64,000 bases of DNA from positions 4,282,225-4,346,224 of the forward strand of contig OY987308.1 in NCBI GenBank assembly GCA_963920635.1, written 5' to 3'. A program made the position numbers and the translations under genes. Below the pieces are notes generated by a model. That model was not told where the DNA came from, made no database searches, and saw only the letters and a program-made list of their open reading frames with translations. Source of the stretch: Pseudeuparius sepicola (Eukaryota; Arthropoda; Insecta; Coleoptera; Anthribidae). Shown piece after piece: positions 46,560-57,725 of this stretch. Position 1 is the stretch's first letter; each line of letters opens with the position of its first letter.

Positions 46560-46830
46560 TCTATGTTGTGCAAGTTTCGCAACACTCACATTTTCTTTGA
46601 CCGCATCCCTTCAGTAGCCGTTTAAATTGATGGACTTCACAGTGCTCCTTGATCCCGAGGATACATATTAATTCCTTTGGGGCACTCCGTTGCGATTTGT
46701 GGAGTCCGGGTGAGTTGTTCAAGCATGAAGTTCCAAAGCTGCTTGTTTTCCCTCCCCCCTTCCCCTCCAGCACCTGTCATTTTTCTAGTGCGTGACGCTC
46801 CGTGTTGTCCAGTAGAAATAACATTCATAA
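46560..46830 (-). other. Best-preserved cysteine-rich KCECCETC module
   Basis: On the - strand a frame reads SAPKELICILGIKEHCEV, then HQFKRLLKGCGQRKCECCET and ends CTT*, with six cysteines in the last 40 residues. Equivalent but more decayed copies lie downstream of ZF-A, B, C, D and F. Conservation of the reading phase of KELIC...EHCEV and CECCETC between copies suggests past coding function, perhaps a terminal exon. I do not recognise the family. No splice site is certain. Confidence 0.4.
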
Positions 46831-47582
46831 ATGTGATATTTTGTTAAATAAATACATTGTTATAATAAAATATTATAGGGGGAGCTTTTAAGTTCTACAC
46901 AAATATGCGAACCACCAATGCAATGTGATTGGGCCGTTCAAAAATGTCTGCATTAGTGATTAGCTTGATCGATTCCATCACATATTTTGCTAAATTTAAA
47001 AATTCGCCTATAACTATAGTTAAATAAAATATATAATTAAATATTTTAGATCTAGAAACTGATTCAATTTCATTATATTATTATAACCTAACAAAGATGT
47101 GCTAAGCGTTCGGGTGCGAAACGTCAATATCGAAACAGTGCTTCACCCACCGAGAGCTTCAAGCAATGAATATGCACCTCACCTCACATTACCTCACAAC
47201 AACTTTTTAAAAGACTCTGAAATAAGTGGGATAAGTTAATTTATTCATTTATTCCTATTATACCTATGGACTGGTTTGAAACTGAATGAACACCAATGCA
47301 ATGTGATTGGACCATTCGAAAATGTCTGCATTTGTGATTGGTTGGATCAATTCCGTAACATGATTTGTTAAATTTAAAAACTCACCTAAAACTATAATTA
47401 ATTAAAATGTCGAATTAAATATTTTATATCATTATATAACCTAACAAAGATATACTAAGCGTGCACTATAACTTTTTAAAAGACTCTGTATGCAGCGGAA
47501 AAGTTAATTTATTCTTATTATACCTATGAACTGGTTTGAAATGGAATGGATTGGAAGTTATCAGCATGGATAGATATAGTTT
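46831..47582 (-). other. Module DNA between ZF-E and the cysteine-rich block
   Basis: Contains two copies of CACCAATGCAATGTGATTGG (46913 and 47290), i.e. a local duplication of about 380 bp. No gene is recognised. Confidence 0.5.
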
Positions 47583-49589
47583 TCAGAAGATACCTATTCT
47601 GTATTTTTTATTTTTAGAATCCCCACAACGCGATGTTTTAACGTGATGTTTAAGATAACATAGCATGGCTTTCGAGCATTTTGTACAGGTATATTTGCGA
47701 GCATACGACTTGTCATGAATTGCATCAAAATGACGCTTTATATGCCCTTTCTGAGTTGTGGTATAGGAGCACTTTGTACAGGTATATTTGCGAGCATGAG
47801 GCTTATCATGGATTGCATCAAAATGGCGTTTTAAAGTCCATTTCTGAATTGCGGTATAGGAGCACTTTGTACAGGTATATTTGCGAGCATTCGACTTGAA
47901 TTGCATCAAAATGACGTTTTAAATGCCCTTTCTGAGTTGTGGTATAGGAGCACTTTGTACAGGTACATTTGCGAGCATAAGCCTTATCATGGATTGAATC
48001 AAAATGGCGTTTTAAAGTCCATTTCTGAATTGCGGTATAGGAGCACTTTGTACAGGTATATTTGCGAGCATTCGACTTGAATTGCATCAAAATGACGTTT
48101 TAAATGCCCTTTCTGAGTTGTGGTATAGGAGCACTTTGTACAGGTACATTTGCGAGCATAAGCCTTATCATGGATTGCATCAAAATGGCGTTTTAAAGTC
48201 CATTTCTGAATTGCGGTATAGGAGCACTTTGTACAGGTATATTTGCGAGCATTTGACTTGAATTGCATCAAATGACGTTTTAAATGCCCTTTCTGAGTTG
48301 TGGTATAGGAGCACTCTGTACAGGTATATTTGCGAGCATGAGACTTATCATGAATTGCATCAAAATGACTCCTTAAAGTCCCTTTCCGAATTGCATTATA
48401 GGAGCACTTTGTACAGGTATATTTGTGAGAATTAGAGTTATCATGGATTGTATCAAAATGACTCTTTAAATGTTCTTTCCGAATTGCGGTATAGGAGCAC
48501 TTTGTACAGGTATATTTGCGAGCATTCGACTTGAATTGCATCAAAATGACGTTTTAAATGCCCTTTCTGAGTTGTGGTATAGGAGCACTTTGTACAGGTA
48601 TATTTGCGAGCATAAGCCTTATCATGGATTGCATCAAAATGGCGTTTTAAAGTCCATTTCTGAATTGCGGTATAGGAGCACTTTGTACAGGTATATTTGC
48701 GAGCATTCGACTTGAATTGCATCAAATGACGTTTTAAATGCCCTTTCTGAGTTGTGGTATAGGAGCACTCTGAACAGGTATATTTGCGAGCATGAGACTT
48801 ATCATGAATTGCATCAAAATGACTCCTTAAAGTCCCTTTCCGAATTGCAGTATAGGAGCACTTTGTACAGGTATATTTGTGAGAATTAGAGTTATCATGG
48901 ATTGTATCAAAATGACTCTTTAAATGTTCTTTCCGAATTGTGGTATAGGAGCACTTTGTACAGGTATATTTGCGAGCATTCGACTTATCATGGATTGCAT
49001 CAAAATGACTCTTTAAATTCCCTTTCCGATTTGAGGTATAGGAGCACTTTGGACAGCTATATTTGCCAGCATGCGACTCATCATGGATTGCATCAAAATG
49101 ACTTTAAATGCTCTTTCCGGATTGTGGTATAGGAGCACTTTGTACAGGTATATTTGCAAGCAAGCGACTTACCATGAATTGCATCAAATTACTCTTTAAA
49201 TTCCCTTTTCGAGTTGAGGTAAATGAGCACTTTGTACAGGTATATTTGCGAGCATGCGACTTATCATGGATTGCATTAAAATGATTTTTTAAATTCCCTT
49301 TCTGTATTGAAGTAAACTAGCATTTCGTACAGCTGTATTTGGGAGCATGCACCTTGTCATGGATTGCATCAAAATGACGTTTTAAATTCTCTTTCTCAGT
49401 TAAGGTGAATAAGCACTTTGTAAAACTGTGCTTCCGAGCATGCGTTAGACTCACTTTTGAACATTTGAGGTCATGGCTACTTTGGCCATGTTGCACCTCA
49501 TGGCTCTTCAATTTGGACCTTTCTCAATGTAGTAAAGGGGCAATTTGAGCAGTTTAGCAGTTTCATTGTCATCAATATTGCAGTCTGAT
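47583..49589 (-). pseudogene. ZF-E: decayed C2H2 zinc-finger exon with amplified frameshift
   Basis: The acceptor and S-D-C start are intact (49589), but a large deletion then joins the linker (NETAK) to the second isolated finger out of frame. About twenty finger units follow to 47583, split over several frames. A 7-bp loss in a finger linker (CGACTTGAATTGCATC instead of CGACTTATCATGG...) occurs at about 47895, 48076, 48258, 48531 and 48712. The identical lesion in five copies spaced 181, 182, 273 and 181 bp shows that repeats carrying the frameshift were duplicated. A 454-bp block (48246-48699 and 48700-49150) is itself a duplicate. Confidence 0.9.
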
Positions 49590-49984
49590 CTGGAAAAGAA
49601 AGGCAAATTAGAGTTTTTCTGTACTACAAGATGCTCTTTCTTGTGCTCTTCACGACAGCACATTTACTTCATAAATATTACAACAACTGATTTACAATTA
49701 ATGCACATGCTATACAGTTAATGTACTATACCATTACCAATTATTATTTTTTAGATAAATTATATAAGTATATGAATTTTCACGAATAATTTATAAGTTT
49801 GTTTTTCTAATTGTACTTTTTCGAAATAACATTTGCTAGTAATTGAAACCTGTACACTTTCAAGGGCGGCGAAATGTTAACGCATTTTCAAATAATAATA
49901 ATATCGTCTGTAAATTAAGGTTTTTATTGTAAGAACAGTATCACCTTAATATTGGCTTGTTGTAATCTTAATAATAAGAAGACA
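49590..49984 (-). other. Upstream flank of ZF-E
   Basis: Only the first 150 bp match other ZF upstream flanks. The rest is AT-rich and featureless. Confidence 0.5.
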
Positions 49985-50147
49985 AGAAGACTTCTCACGG
50001 CTGGCTTCATGTCCTGGAAAACAGACGGGGCTGATAGCTAACAATATATATTGTATTGTATTTTGTGTCCGGAAAGCGCATGGTGAGCCAAAAAAGTGTC
50101 AGACTTGACAACCGTGAGCAGTCTTTATTAATACGTCAGTCAACGGT
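49985..50147. mobile_element. Second copy of the 178-bp hAT-like MITE, left end decayed
   Basis: CTTCTCACGGCTGGCTTCAT (49991) through ATTAATACGTCAGTCAA (about 50130-50146) matches 27758-27935. The left terminal repeat is degraded. Confidence 0.65.
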
Positions 50148-50829
50148 TAAACCTTTTATTAAATAAAATACCAAAGTATTCAATTTGGTAATAATTTATC
50201 AAGTTTGAAAAACCCTTTATTATAAGATACGGCCAAAATATCGAACGAAATGAGAAATAACTCTCAAGAAAATATCAAAGTGCAAATTCGCATCCAATAT
50301 CTTTATTGCAAACTATAGAAGAACGTAAAATAATAATAATACTTTATTTAAAGTGCACAAAATACAGTACAGTAACCAAGAAAAGAAAGGACATTAAAAT
50401 GACAAATCACAACATTATAATAATAGTCGGAGAGCTGGCGTCAAAAAAAGTGCAAGAGTTTTCGGAAGGTTGATATTTTCAGCGGTCCGGACACCTGGAG
50501 CTGGGACGCTCAGAAATTACTGAACGTAATTAACAACGAATCCAACAGTCAGATCGCAAACTGAAAGGACGCATGAGTACTGATACAGCTAGGTACTTCA
50601 TTTGATTTATTGATTTGAAAGACATCACGGGTGTTGGGTGCTACAACACTATTTGTGTCAATCACTACATTTAGGTACCATCACTGCGATTTTCGCGCTT
50701 ATTTTGTACCCTACAGAAAAAATATTTTGTTCGCTACAAAAAAAAACCTAAAATAACAAAATATGGCAATTTTGGACAGCTGGGCAATGCTAGAAACATA
50801 GAAAAACTCAAACTTACAAAAATTCTCAA
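50148..50829. other. Spacer and remnant of exon-like block
   Basis: AATAATAATACTTTATTT near 50331 resembles a LINE tail. GGTGTTGGGTGCTACA (50632) marks a truncated copy of the module's exon-like region. No gene is recognised. Confidence 0.4.
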
Positions 50830-51259
50830 CCTATTTCTTATTATCACTAGCTTGCTATAAAGTAGGTACCACTAATACTCATAATAATATATATTTTTTA
50901 TATAAACAAAAAATATAAATCACAGGATAAAATAAGTAGAAGTTTAGGGAAATAAAAGTAGTATACAGATTTTGTTTTTTTTTATTGACACTTGAACCAG
51001 ATGCCTACAATGGATCAGAGTACGTCATAAATCTGCAACATTTTGCAATACTATAGGATTTTAGATCTTATAAATAACTATGATATATATTATTAATGGC
51101 AACTATAATATATTGCATTAATGTTAACAACCAGGATTGTTTTAAATTGACTAATAAATTTATAATCTGTTTTGAACTTATCAGACATATTTACGTGAAC
51201 CAGATTTTACAATGGCTTATCATCATGGACCCTATTATAGAAAGAATCCTCCTACTTTC
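50830..51259 (-). repeat. Module B copy, target of the Tc1 insertion
   Basis: Matches 10791-11130 and others in opposite orientation. The uninterrupted continuation CTTTCTATGTTGTGCAAG seen at 46558 is split here by the Tc1 element. Confidence 0.7.
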
Positions 51260-51261
51260 TA

Positions 51262-52869
51262 CACTCACCGGCACGAAAAATGGAGCACTTACAATTTTTA
51301 TTTAAAAAATGAGAAATTTTAATACTTTGCGATGGTTTATTATTATAATAAGTTAAACGCAAACAACAACATGTTTTAAGTAATTTCTAATAACAATTGG
51401 GCGCTTTTTTTTAAATAAAAACTTTTGTTACAATTTAAAAAATTAGAACGATAAACCCACATTGGTGTTGTGGCAAAATGTCCTTAAATGAATCAAAACT
51501 TAAACGATTTTTGAGCAAAAACTAATGAGGAGCATTTTTAATAACGGGTATTACCCCCGCGAGCTCGAATGATTGCATGCATTCTCCGTGGCATGCCTAA
51601 AATCAAATGGCGAATGTCCTCTTGAGGAATAAGGTCCCATTCCTCTAAAAGAGCTTGTTTCAACTGATTTATGGTTAAAGGAGCAGGAACACGACTTCGC
51701 ATTCTTCGCCCAAGCATGTCCCAAACATGTTCAATCGGGTTCGCATCTGGACTTAACGCTGGCCACTCCAAAACAGGAATGTTTACATCATTTAAATACT
51801 GTTGAGTGATTCTTGCGGTATGAGGTCTGGCATTATCATGCATCAGAAGAAAGTTATTTCCAATAAAATCAACATACGGGACAACAAAATCTTGGAGAAT
51901 TTCATCAATGTACCTGGCAGCAGTTAAGGAGCCTCTTGGAACGATGTACAACTCAGTGTGTGCCTCCAGAGAAATTACAGCCCACACCATTACTGAACCT
52001 CCTTGGTATCCTACTCTAGGACTGAAGGTACATTCTGCAAAACGCTCTTGTGGTCTTCGCCATACTCTCTCGCGACCATCTGGAGATCGCAGGCTAAACC
52101 TGGACTCATCAGTAAATAAAATTCGCCCCCAATCATTTTCACCCCAGTGCTCATGATTTATGGCAAACCGAAGTCGCGCAACACGATGACGCCTAAGAAG
52201 CTCTGGACCTGTTGCAGGTCTACGACTGGTAAGATTGGCTTCTCCAAGTCTTCGTCTAACTGTACGTTCGCTTACATTGGTATTCCGAACATGATGAAGT
52301 CTATTTCTGATTTCTACAGCTGTAGCACGACGATCTCGTAGACTTTGCAAGAGGATGAAGTGATCATCATGAGCGTTAGTTTTTCGTTGGGGACCAGTTC
52401 CAGGTCGTCTGGTGTAAGCTCTAGTTTCCAAAAAACGTGTATAAATACGGTGCACAGTGCTATTGGATACGGCATATTGTTGGGCAACATATCGCTCAGT
52501 TCTTCCGTCTTGAAGCAACGCAACAATAGCAGCCGCTGTTTCAGGATTAACAGCCATATTTTTACCTTAAATAAACGCAGTACAGCTTTGAACTGTTTCA
52601 CTTCTTTAAACTCAGACTTGTCAAAACAATAAAAACAAAAGAAAAGTCATGGCCAACTAAGATTTGTGTACTTTTTAATTTTTGGAAATTTTTATTCAAA
52701 ACAGTCTAGTCTTGCTTTTCAAATAAACGTTTAATTGTTGTTAGATATTACTTAAAACATGTTGTTGTTTGCTTTTAACTTATTATAATAATAAACCATT
52801 GCAAAGTATTAAAATTTTACATTTTTTAAATAAAAATTATAAGTGCTCCGTTTTTCGTGCCGGTGAGTG
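51262..52869 (-). mobile_element. Complete Tc1-like transposon
   Basis: Inverted repeats of about 140 bp begin CACTCACCGGCACGAAAAA at both ends and differ at roughly ten sites. TA flanks both sides (51260-51261, 52870-52871). Pre-insertion sequence is preserved in paralogues. The element contains one intact transposase gene, so it may be active or recently so. Confidence 0.95.
51538..52557 (-). CDS. Tc1-like transposase, full length, DD34E
   Basis: The 339-residue frame starts at ATG 52557 and is uninterrupted. Residues 1-50 form a helix-turn-helix (ERYVAQQYAVSNSTVHRIY), followed by a GRPR-like RRPGTGPQRK link and a second HTH (residues 60-115). The catalytic triad is D150 (FTDESRF), D241 (MHDNARPH) and E276 (DANPIEHVW), with 34 residues between the second Asp and the Glu. 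Length and motif order are as expected for an intact Tc1-family enzyme, which cuts at the inverted repeats and inserts at TA. It would be transcribed from within the element. Its GC content is higher than its neighbours, which fits recent arrival, possibly by horizontal transfer (inference). Confidence 0.95.
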   Translation of the reverse strand: MAVNPETAAAIVALLQDGRTERYVAQQYAVSNSTVHRIYTRFLETRAYTRRPGTGPQRKTNAHDDHFILLQSLRDRRATAVEIRNRLHHVRNTNVSERTVRRRLGEANLTSRRPATGPELLRRHRVARLRFAINHEHWGENDWGRILFTDESRFSLRSPDGRERVWRRPQERFAECTFSPRVGYQGGSVMVWAVISLEAHTELYIVPRGSLTAARYIDEILQDFVVPYVDFIGNNFLLMHDNARPHTARITQQYLNDVNIPVLEWPALSPDANPIEHVWDMLGRRMRSRVPAPLTINQLKQALLEEWDLIPQEDIRHLILGMPRRMHAIIRARGGNTRY

Positions 52870-52871
52870 TA

Positions 52872-53540
52872 TGTTGTGCAAGTTTCGCAACATTAACATT
52901 TTCTGTGACCTTCAGTAAAAACTTAAATTTATGAACTTCACACTGCTGCTCCATCCCGAGGTTACATATTGTCACGAATGAAAAGTAAGCAATTAAATTA
53001 TAACGAAATAATTCAATGAACTCGGTTGAGTTCAGGCACCGCCGGTATTATCGAAACTTAACATAAAAATCGCCGACTGCTGATTCCGCGACAAAATCAA
53101 AGTTTACCTAAAACCATCGATCGGTTCAAGGCGGCAGTCAGTCCGTACGAGTGCTAAAGAAAAGATCGACCAACCGGCGGGGCCAACCAGCAACCAGGTA
53201 TTCCAGCTGCGATGACGCCTGCCCCTGCTGTCTCTTCACAAAAGTAAGTGTCTTTCTCTCATTGTGTCAATTGTCAATTGTGTCAAGCTTTCTTAACCCT
53301 AAATAATAAATTAACCTATGTGAAATTAAGGCCAATTGTTATTATTTGCTACGCTCCCAGTCACGGCTATCCAGGTCGTGACAATATGAATGCCTTTGGG
53401 ACACATTGCGATTTGTGGCATCCGGGTCAGTTGTTCAAGCGTGAAGCTTCAGAGCTGCTCATTTCCCCACCCCTTCCCCTCCAGCACCTATCGTTTTTCT
53501 AGTGCGCGACACTCTGAGTTGCCCGGCAGAAATAACATTC
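52872..53540 (-). repeat. Cysteine-rich module copy split by Tc1 and a solo LTR
   Basis: The - strand around 52940-52966 reads ICNLGMEQQCEVHKFKFLLK but the CECCETC end is altered and out of frame. Its 5' part resumes at 53388-53540 beyond the LTR. Confidence 0.55.
52970..53383. mobile_element. Solo LTR, 414 bp
   Basis: Begins TGTCACGA and ends TCGTGACA between ATAT duplications (52966-52969, 53384-53387). The paralogous module is continuous (ACATATTAATTCC). A 4-bp duplication and TG...CA ends suit a Gypsy-type LTR. Confidence 0.65.
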
Positions 53541-53707
53541 ACACAATTAAAATTCAATTTCGTTATAGACCCTAACAAAGATGTGCAAAGCATTTGGGTG
53601 CGAAATGTAAATATAGAATCAGTGCTTCATGCACCAGAAGCTTGAAGCAGCAGATATACATCTCACCTCACATTACCTCACTACAACTTCTTAAAAGACT
53701 GATTTGA

Positions 53708-54105
53708 AATAATAATAATAATAATAATAATTCTCACCCTCACAATACTCCAAACTAGGAGTACCCCAGAAGCAACCACATGCTTGTGCGGGGGAGGGGG
53801 GGCAATTACTATTATTTTGTCTTCGTTGCCATTTGCGGCTAGGGCCGACTTTTTTCCGATAGAACTAGGATAGCATTCGCTCAAGTACTACGGAAAACCC
53901 TAGAAAACCGTAGTAATCCCAGTAAGTGTAGGACACTTAGTAAATCACACGGATAAAGCTATTTAGGAGCAATACCATGAACCCACATTTGTCCAGCGCT
54001 CGTGGCCATAGCGCTGTTTTTCTTTAAAGACAAAGAACCAAGGTCGATCGAAGGCAGAAAAACATGCAGTCTAAAAAGTCAGCGCCGGTACGAGCGACAG
54101 AATGG
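53708..54105 (-). mobile_element. LINE- or SINE-like insertion with (ATT)n tail
   Basis: Read on the - strand a GC-richer sequence ends in ATT repeats at 53708-53732, a tail type seen in some non-LTR elements. No reverse transcriptase is present. It includes TACACTTACTGGGATTACTA near 53932. The left part of the ZF-F module resumes at about 54105. Confidence 0.45.
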
Positions 54106-54251
54106 AAGTTTTCAGCAAGGATAAGAAGACAGAGCTATTCTGTATTTTGTGTAGTTCTACGTCACCTAACAATTGACAACTTATCATCAACTGCATCGAA
54201 ATTACAATTTAAATTATCTTTCTGAGTTAAGGCAAACGAGCACTTTATACA

Positions 54252-55902
54252 TTACTTGGATGCATGCGACTTATCAACATGGATTGCATCAAAATGACTC
54301 TTTAAACTTCCTTTCCGAGTTGTGGTATAGGAGCACTTTGTGCAGGTATATTTGTGAGCCCCCGACTTATCATGGATTGTATCAAAATGACGTTTTAAAC
54401 TCCTTTTATGAGTTGAGATAAATGAGCACATTATACAGGTATATTTGCGAGCATTTGACTTATCATGGATTGCATCAAAATGACTCTTTAAACTTCCTTT
54501 CCGAGTTGTGGTATAGGAGCACTTTGTACACGTATACTTGCGAGCATTTGACTTATCATGGATTGCATCAAAATGACTCTTTAAATTTCCTTTCCGAGTT
54601 GTGGTATAGGAGCACTTTGTACAGGTATATTTGCGAGCATTTGATGTACCATGGATTGCATCAAAATGACTCTTTAAACTTCCGTTCCGAGTTGTGGTAT
54701 AGGAGCACTTTGTACAGGTATACTTGCGAGCATTTAACTTATCATGGATTGCATCAAAATGACTCTTTAAATGTCCTTTCTGAGTTGTGGTATAGGAGCA
54801 CTTTGTACAGGTATATTTGCGAGCATTTGACGTACCATGGATTGCATCAAAATGACTCTTTAAACTTCCGTTCCGAGTTGTGGTATAGGAGCACTTTGTA
54901 CAGGTATATTTGCGAGCATTCGACTTATCATGGATTGCATCAAAATGTCGTTTTAAACTTCCTTTCCGGGTTGTGGTATAGGAGCACTTTGTACAGGTAT
55001 ATTTGCGAGCATTCAAATTATCATGGATTGCATCAAAATGACTCTTTAAATTCCCTTTCAGAATTGTGGTATAGGAGCACTTTGTACATGTATATTTGCG
55101 AGCACGCGACTTATCATGGATTGCATCAAAATTACTTTTTAAACGCTCTTTCCGAGTTGAGGTATAAGAGCACTTTGTATAACAGTGCTTGTGAGCATGC
55201 GTTAGATTCAGTTTTGAACTCTCAGGGTCATGGGGACTTTGGTCATGTTGCACCTCATGGCTCTTCAATTTGGCCTTTCTCAATGTAGTAAAGGTGCACT
55301 TTGAGCAGTTATATTCGAGATTAGATATGTCATCGGCATATAATGTTTCAAGATTCTCTCTTAGACCTGACATTAAATTAAATGTATCTAATGTGTTACT
55401 TGGCTTAGCGTCGAGGTTAACTGGTTCATGTTGCTTTTCCCTTGTCCTCAACTTGCCCTTTTTCAATGTGCTAAACGAGTACTTCTTGGTATCGTACTGT
55501 TTGGTGAAGTTGTTCTCTGCCGTATCCCGTTTCCGAAATGACCATTTCTTACCATGGCCACTTATTTTGTAATGGTCCCACAAGCTCCTCTGCGCAATAG
55601 AATTAAACGAGCACTTTATGCAATTAAATTTGGCAATAGGCTTGTCCAATGGTGTATTAACAATCTCATTGTCGATGATGATGCTCACGAGTTCACATTT
55701 TCCTTTGCACCCTACAAAGCAAATTTTGTTCAATGTACTAAATGTGCTTTGCTGGATCGATGAAGCATCATTAGAGGTGTCACTTAAGGCTGCAGCAGTC
55801 GTGCCTTGGGAAAACTGGTTGATTTCGAGCTGACTGTCAGTTTCTTGATAGTGCAGAGGCGTCTGTTTAGCAGTTTCGTTGTCATCAATATCGCAGTCTG
55901 AC
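54252..55902 (-). CDS. ZF-F: 3' exon encoding a C2H2 zinc-finger array
   Basis: The exon starts at 55902 after TTCCAG with S-D-C-D-I-D-D. The linker has one atypical finger (FNCIKCSFNS, H-x5-H) and an isolated finger (YNCSKCTFTT). Ten tandem units follow; the first is degenerate (HCYTKC with a lost zinc ligand and N in place of H). Most others share helix TTR-K-G-S-L-K-S, so the array is more homogeneous than in ZF-A or ZF-B, suggesting recent expansion or conversion. One finger differs (YTCIMCSFIS). The frame is open to the stop at 54252. Like its paralogues it has no ATG near its start and needs upstream exons. Confidence 0.85.
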
Positions 55903-57175
55903 CTGGAAAAGAAAGGCAAATTAGAGTTTTTCTGTAGCACAAGATGCTATTTCTTGCGCTCTTCACACATTTACTAAATATTACAAAAACTGATTTACAA
56001 AAAATTACGCGCATTGCTATAAAGTACCACCAATATACATATAATCTACAGTTACCAATAATTATTTTTCAGATAAACTAAATAATATACAACAAAATAT
56101 AGTTTAGTGATTCTGGGACAAACTATTTTCAGTAACTGACAGTGAACCAGCAGTAGCCGGTAAGATGTACACTCGAACTCCATCTAGGATAACATTTATT
56201 TCAGATTCACTCTGCAGGTATACATATTGGACAAAGGATGGATGAGGATATTACTTAAGACTTTGGATTCAATATGAATAAAATGTAGACATTTTTATAT
56301 TGGGAAAAACGTAAAAACATTCTTCTTCAAAATGCTTCCAAAATTAATACATATTAGTTTAAATGTTTGATAACATTCTAAAATATAAGTCTACCCTATT
56401 TTTTGCAAAACCATTTTGGGTAATCTTTGCTTAAACCTATCTGCTCTAGTGCTTGATATCTCTGAAATAAAACAAAATAGAATACACAGAATAAAATAAC
56501 ATTTGGAATAACCCACATGAAGATTTAGTTTTTTTTATAACACCGAACAAATAAAAAAGCATAAATTTAATTAAGGCATCTACAATCTAAACTACAGATT
56601 ATATTAAATGCCATACCTTTATTACTTACTATAGAAAAAGTTAAATAAATAAATATAGGGTAGGAGCAGGTATATTTTCTAATTATTAGCGAACTTATGT
56701 TATAAACATTTTTGCTTTTGGAGTACAAAAACAAAACAAAAAATAACGAACAACCTAGTTACAGGTAATATCTTACAATAAAACACATAATAAAATGATG
56801 ATACTGAGTTTGTTCCGGATAAATCCTACGTCAGCGAAACTTCTCATTCCAAGCTTTTGTTCTTGACTGCGACAATTATATACAAAAAATAAATGAATAC
56901 TGACATAGGTACTTGATTTGGTTTAATGATTTTAAAGACATCATCATGGGTTTTGGGTACTAAAACACCATTTCTGTCAATCTCCAAATTTAGGTAGGTA
57001 CCATCTCTTCACTTGCTAAATATCTCTAGCATCTGCTACTAAGAAGGATTTTATAAGTTCTTTTTATTTTAAAATAAATGCATTCTTTACTTGCTTTTTT
57101 ATCCTTTCCATTCAAACTTCAGCAACCTAAAAAATAAAGCATATCAGTAATATACAGGATATTTTTTTAGTACCA
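55903..57175 (-). other. Upstream flank of ZF-F and exon-like block
   Basis: 55903-56090 is the usual ZF upstream flank; 56090-56640 is a block shared with 43621-44265. Near 57126 the exon-like GTTGCTGAAGTTTGA copy has an early stop. No gene. Confidence 0.5.
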
Positions 57176-57450
57176 CCATGATTTTTTCGATTATTTGTGC
57201 TACACAAAAAAATGGAAGATCCAAAAAACGTGGCAATGGCAATTTTAGACAGCTAGGCGACATTAGAAAAGGAACGGGCATGCATGACCAACAAAAATTC
57301 TCAATCTACTTCTTATTATCACTAGCTTGCTATAAAGTAGGTATTAATACACATAAAAATATAAATTTGTCAATTATTTTTTTGATAAACAAAAAAAAAC
57401 CAGAAAGCACAGGATAAAATAAGGAGAAGTTTAGGGAAATAATAGTTATT
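57176..57450 (-). repeat. Truncated module B copy
   Basis: CTATAAAGTAGGTATTAATA (57330) and ATAAGGAGAAGTTTAGGG (57418) mark the block, which is cut off by the following insertions. Confidence 0.6.
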
Positions 57451-57572
57451 TATGTACCAAGGCACTGAAGTTCAACTTTTTATGACTCATGTGGAGTTTA
57501 GTTGCTGAGGCCTCTGGCCGAGGCAAATAAACCACAAGAGTCATAAAAAGAACTTCAGTGCCGAGGTACATA
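57451..57572. repeat. Hairpin repeat, 122 bp
   Basis: TATGTACCAAGGCACTGAAG at the left end pairs with its complement at the right end; arms of about 55 bp surround a GAGGCCTCTGGCC centre. Probably a small foldback MITE. Confidence 0.65.
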
Positions 57573-57577
57573 TTATA

Positions 57578-57725
57578 TTTTTTTTGAAATCGGAAAAAAA
57601 ATGTTTTATTAGGCAAGAAAATAATAATAAGGGATCACCCGTCCACGAACCGACTACGCACGGCGTTGCTTGACTTTACCGATCGCTCTACCTAGGACAA
57701 GTATAATGATGTACGGCACCTTCTG
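57578..57725 (-). mobile_element. 5S-rRNA-derived SINE fragment
   Basis: On the - strand AAGTCAAGCAACGCCGTGCG and then TAGTCGGTTCGTGGACGGGT follow the 5S rRNA internal promoter region (AAGTTAAGCA..., GATGGGGGACC) in the same order and spacing. The 5' side (CGATCGGT) also aligns. The 3' side ends in a T/A-rich tail. This is a SINE3-type arrangement, too diverged to be a 5S gene. Confidence 0.65.

Noticed and set aside
53708..53732. (AAT)n as a simple microsatellite only
   Set aside because: It sits exactly at the end of a GC-richer insertion in the orientation of a retrotransposon tail, so I list it as part of that insertion.
54422..55288. Long + strand open frame opposite ZF-F (288 codons), with similar ones opposite ZF-A, B, C, D, E and G
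   Set aside because: They are antisense reflections of the repeated finger coding sequence: the repeat is a multiple of three, so one antisense phase stays open. The products are monotonous (YRYICEHATYHGLHQN) and match no family.
57578..57725. Functional 5S rRNA gene
   Set aside because: Only about 60% match over the conserved stretch, and the 5' and 3' stem regions are not recognisable.
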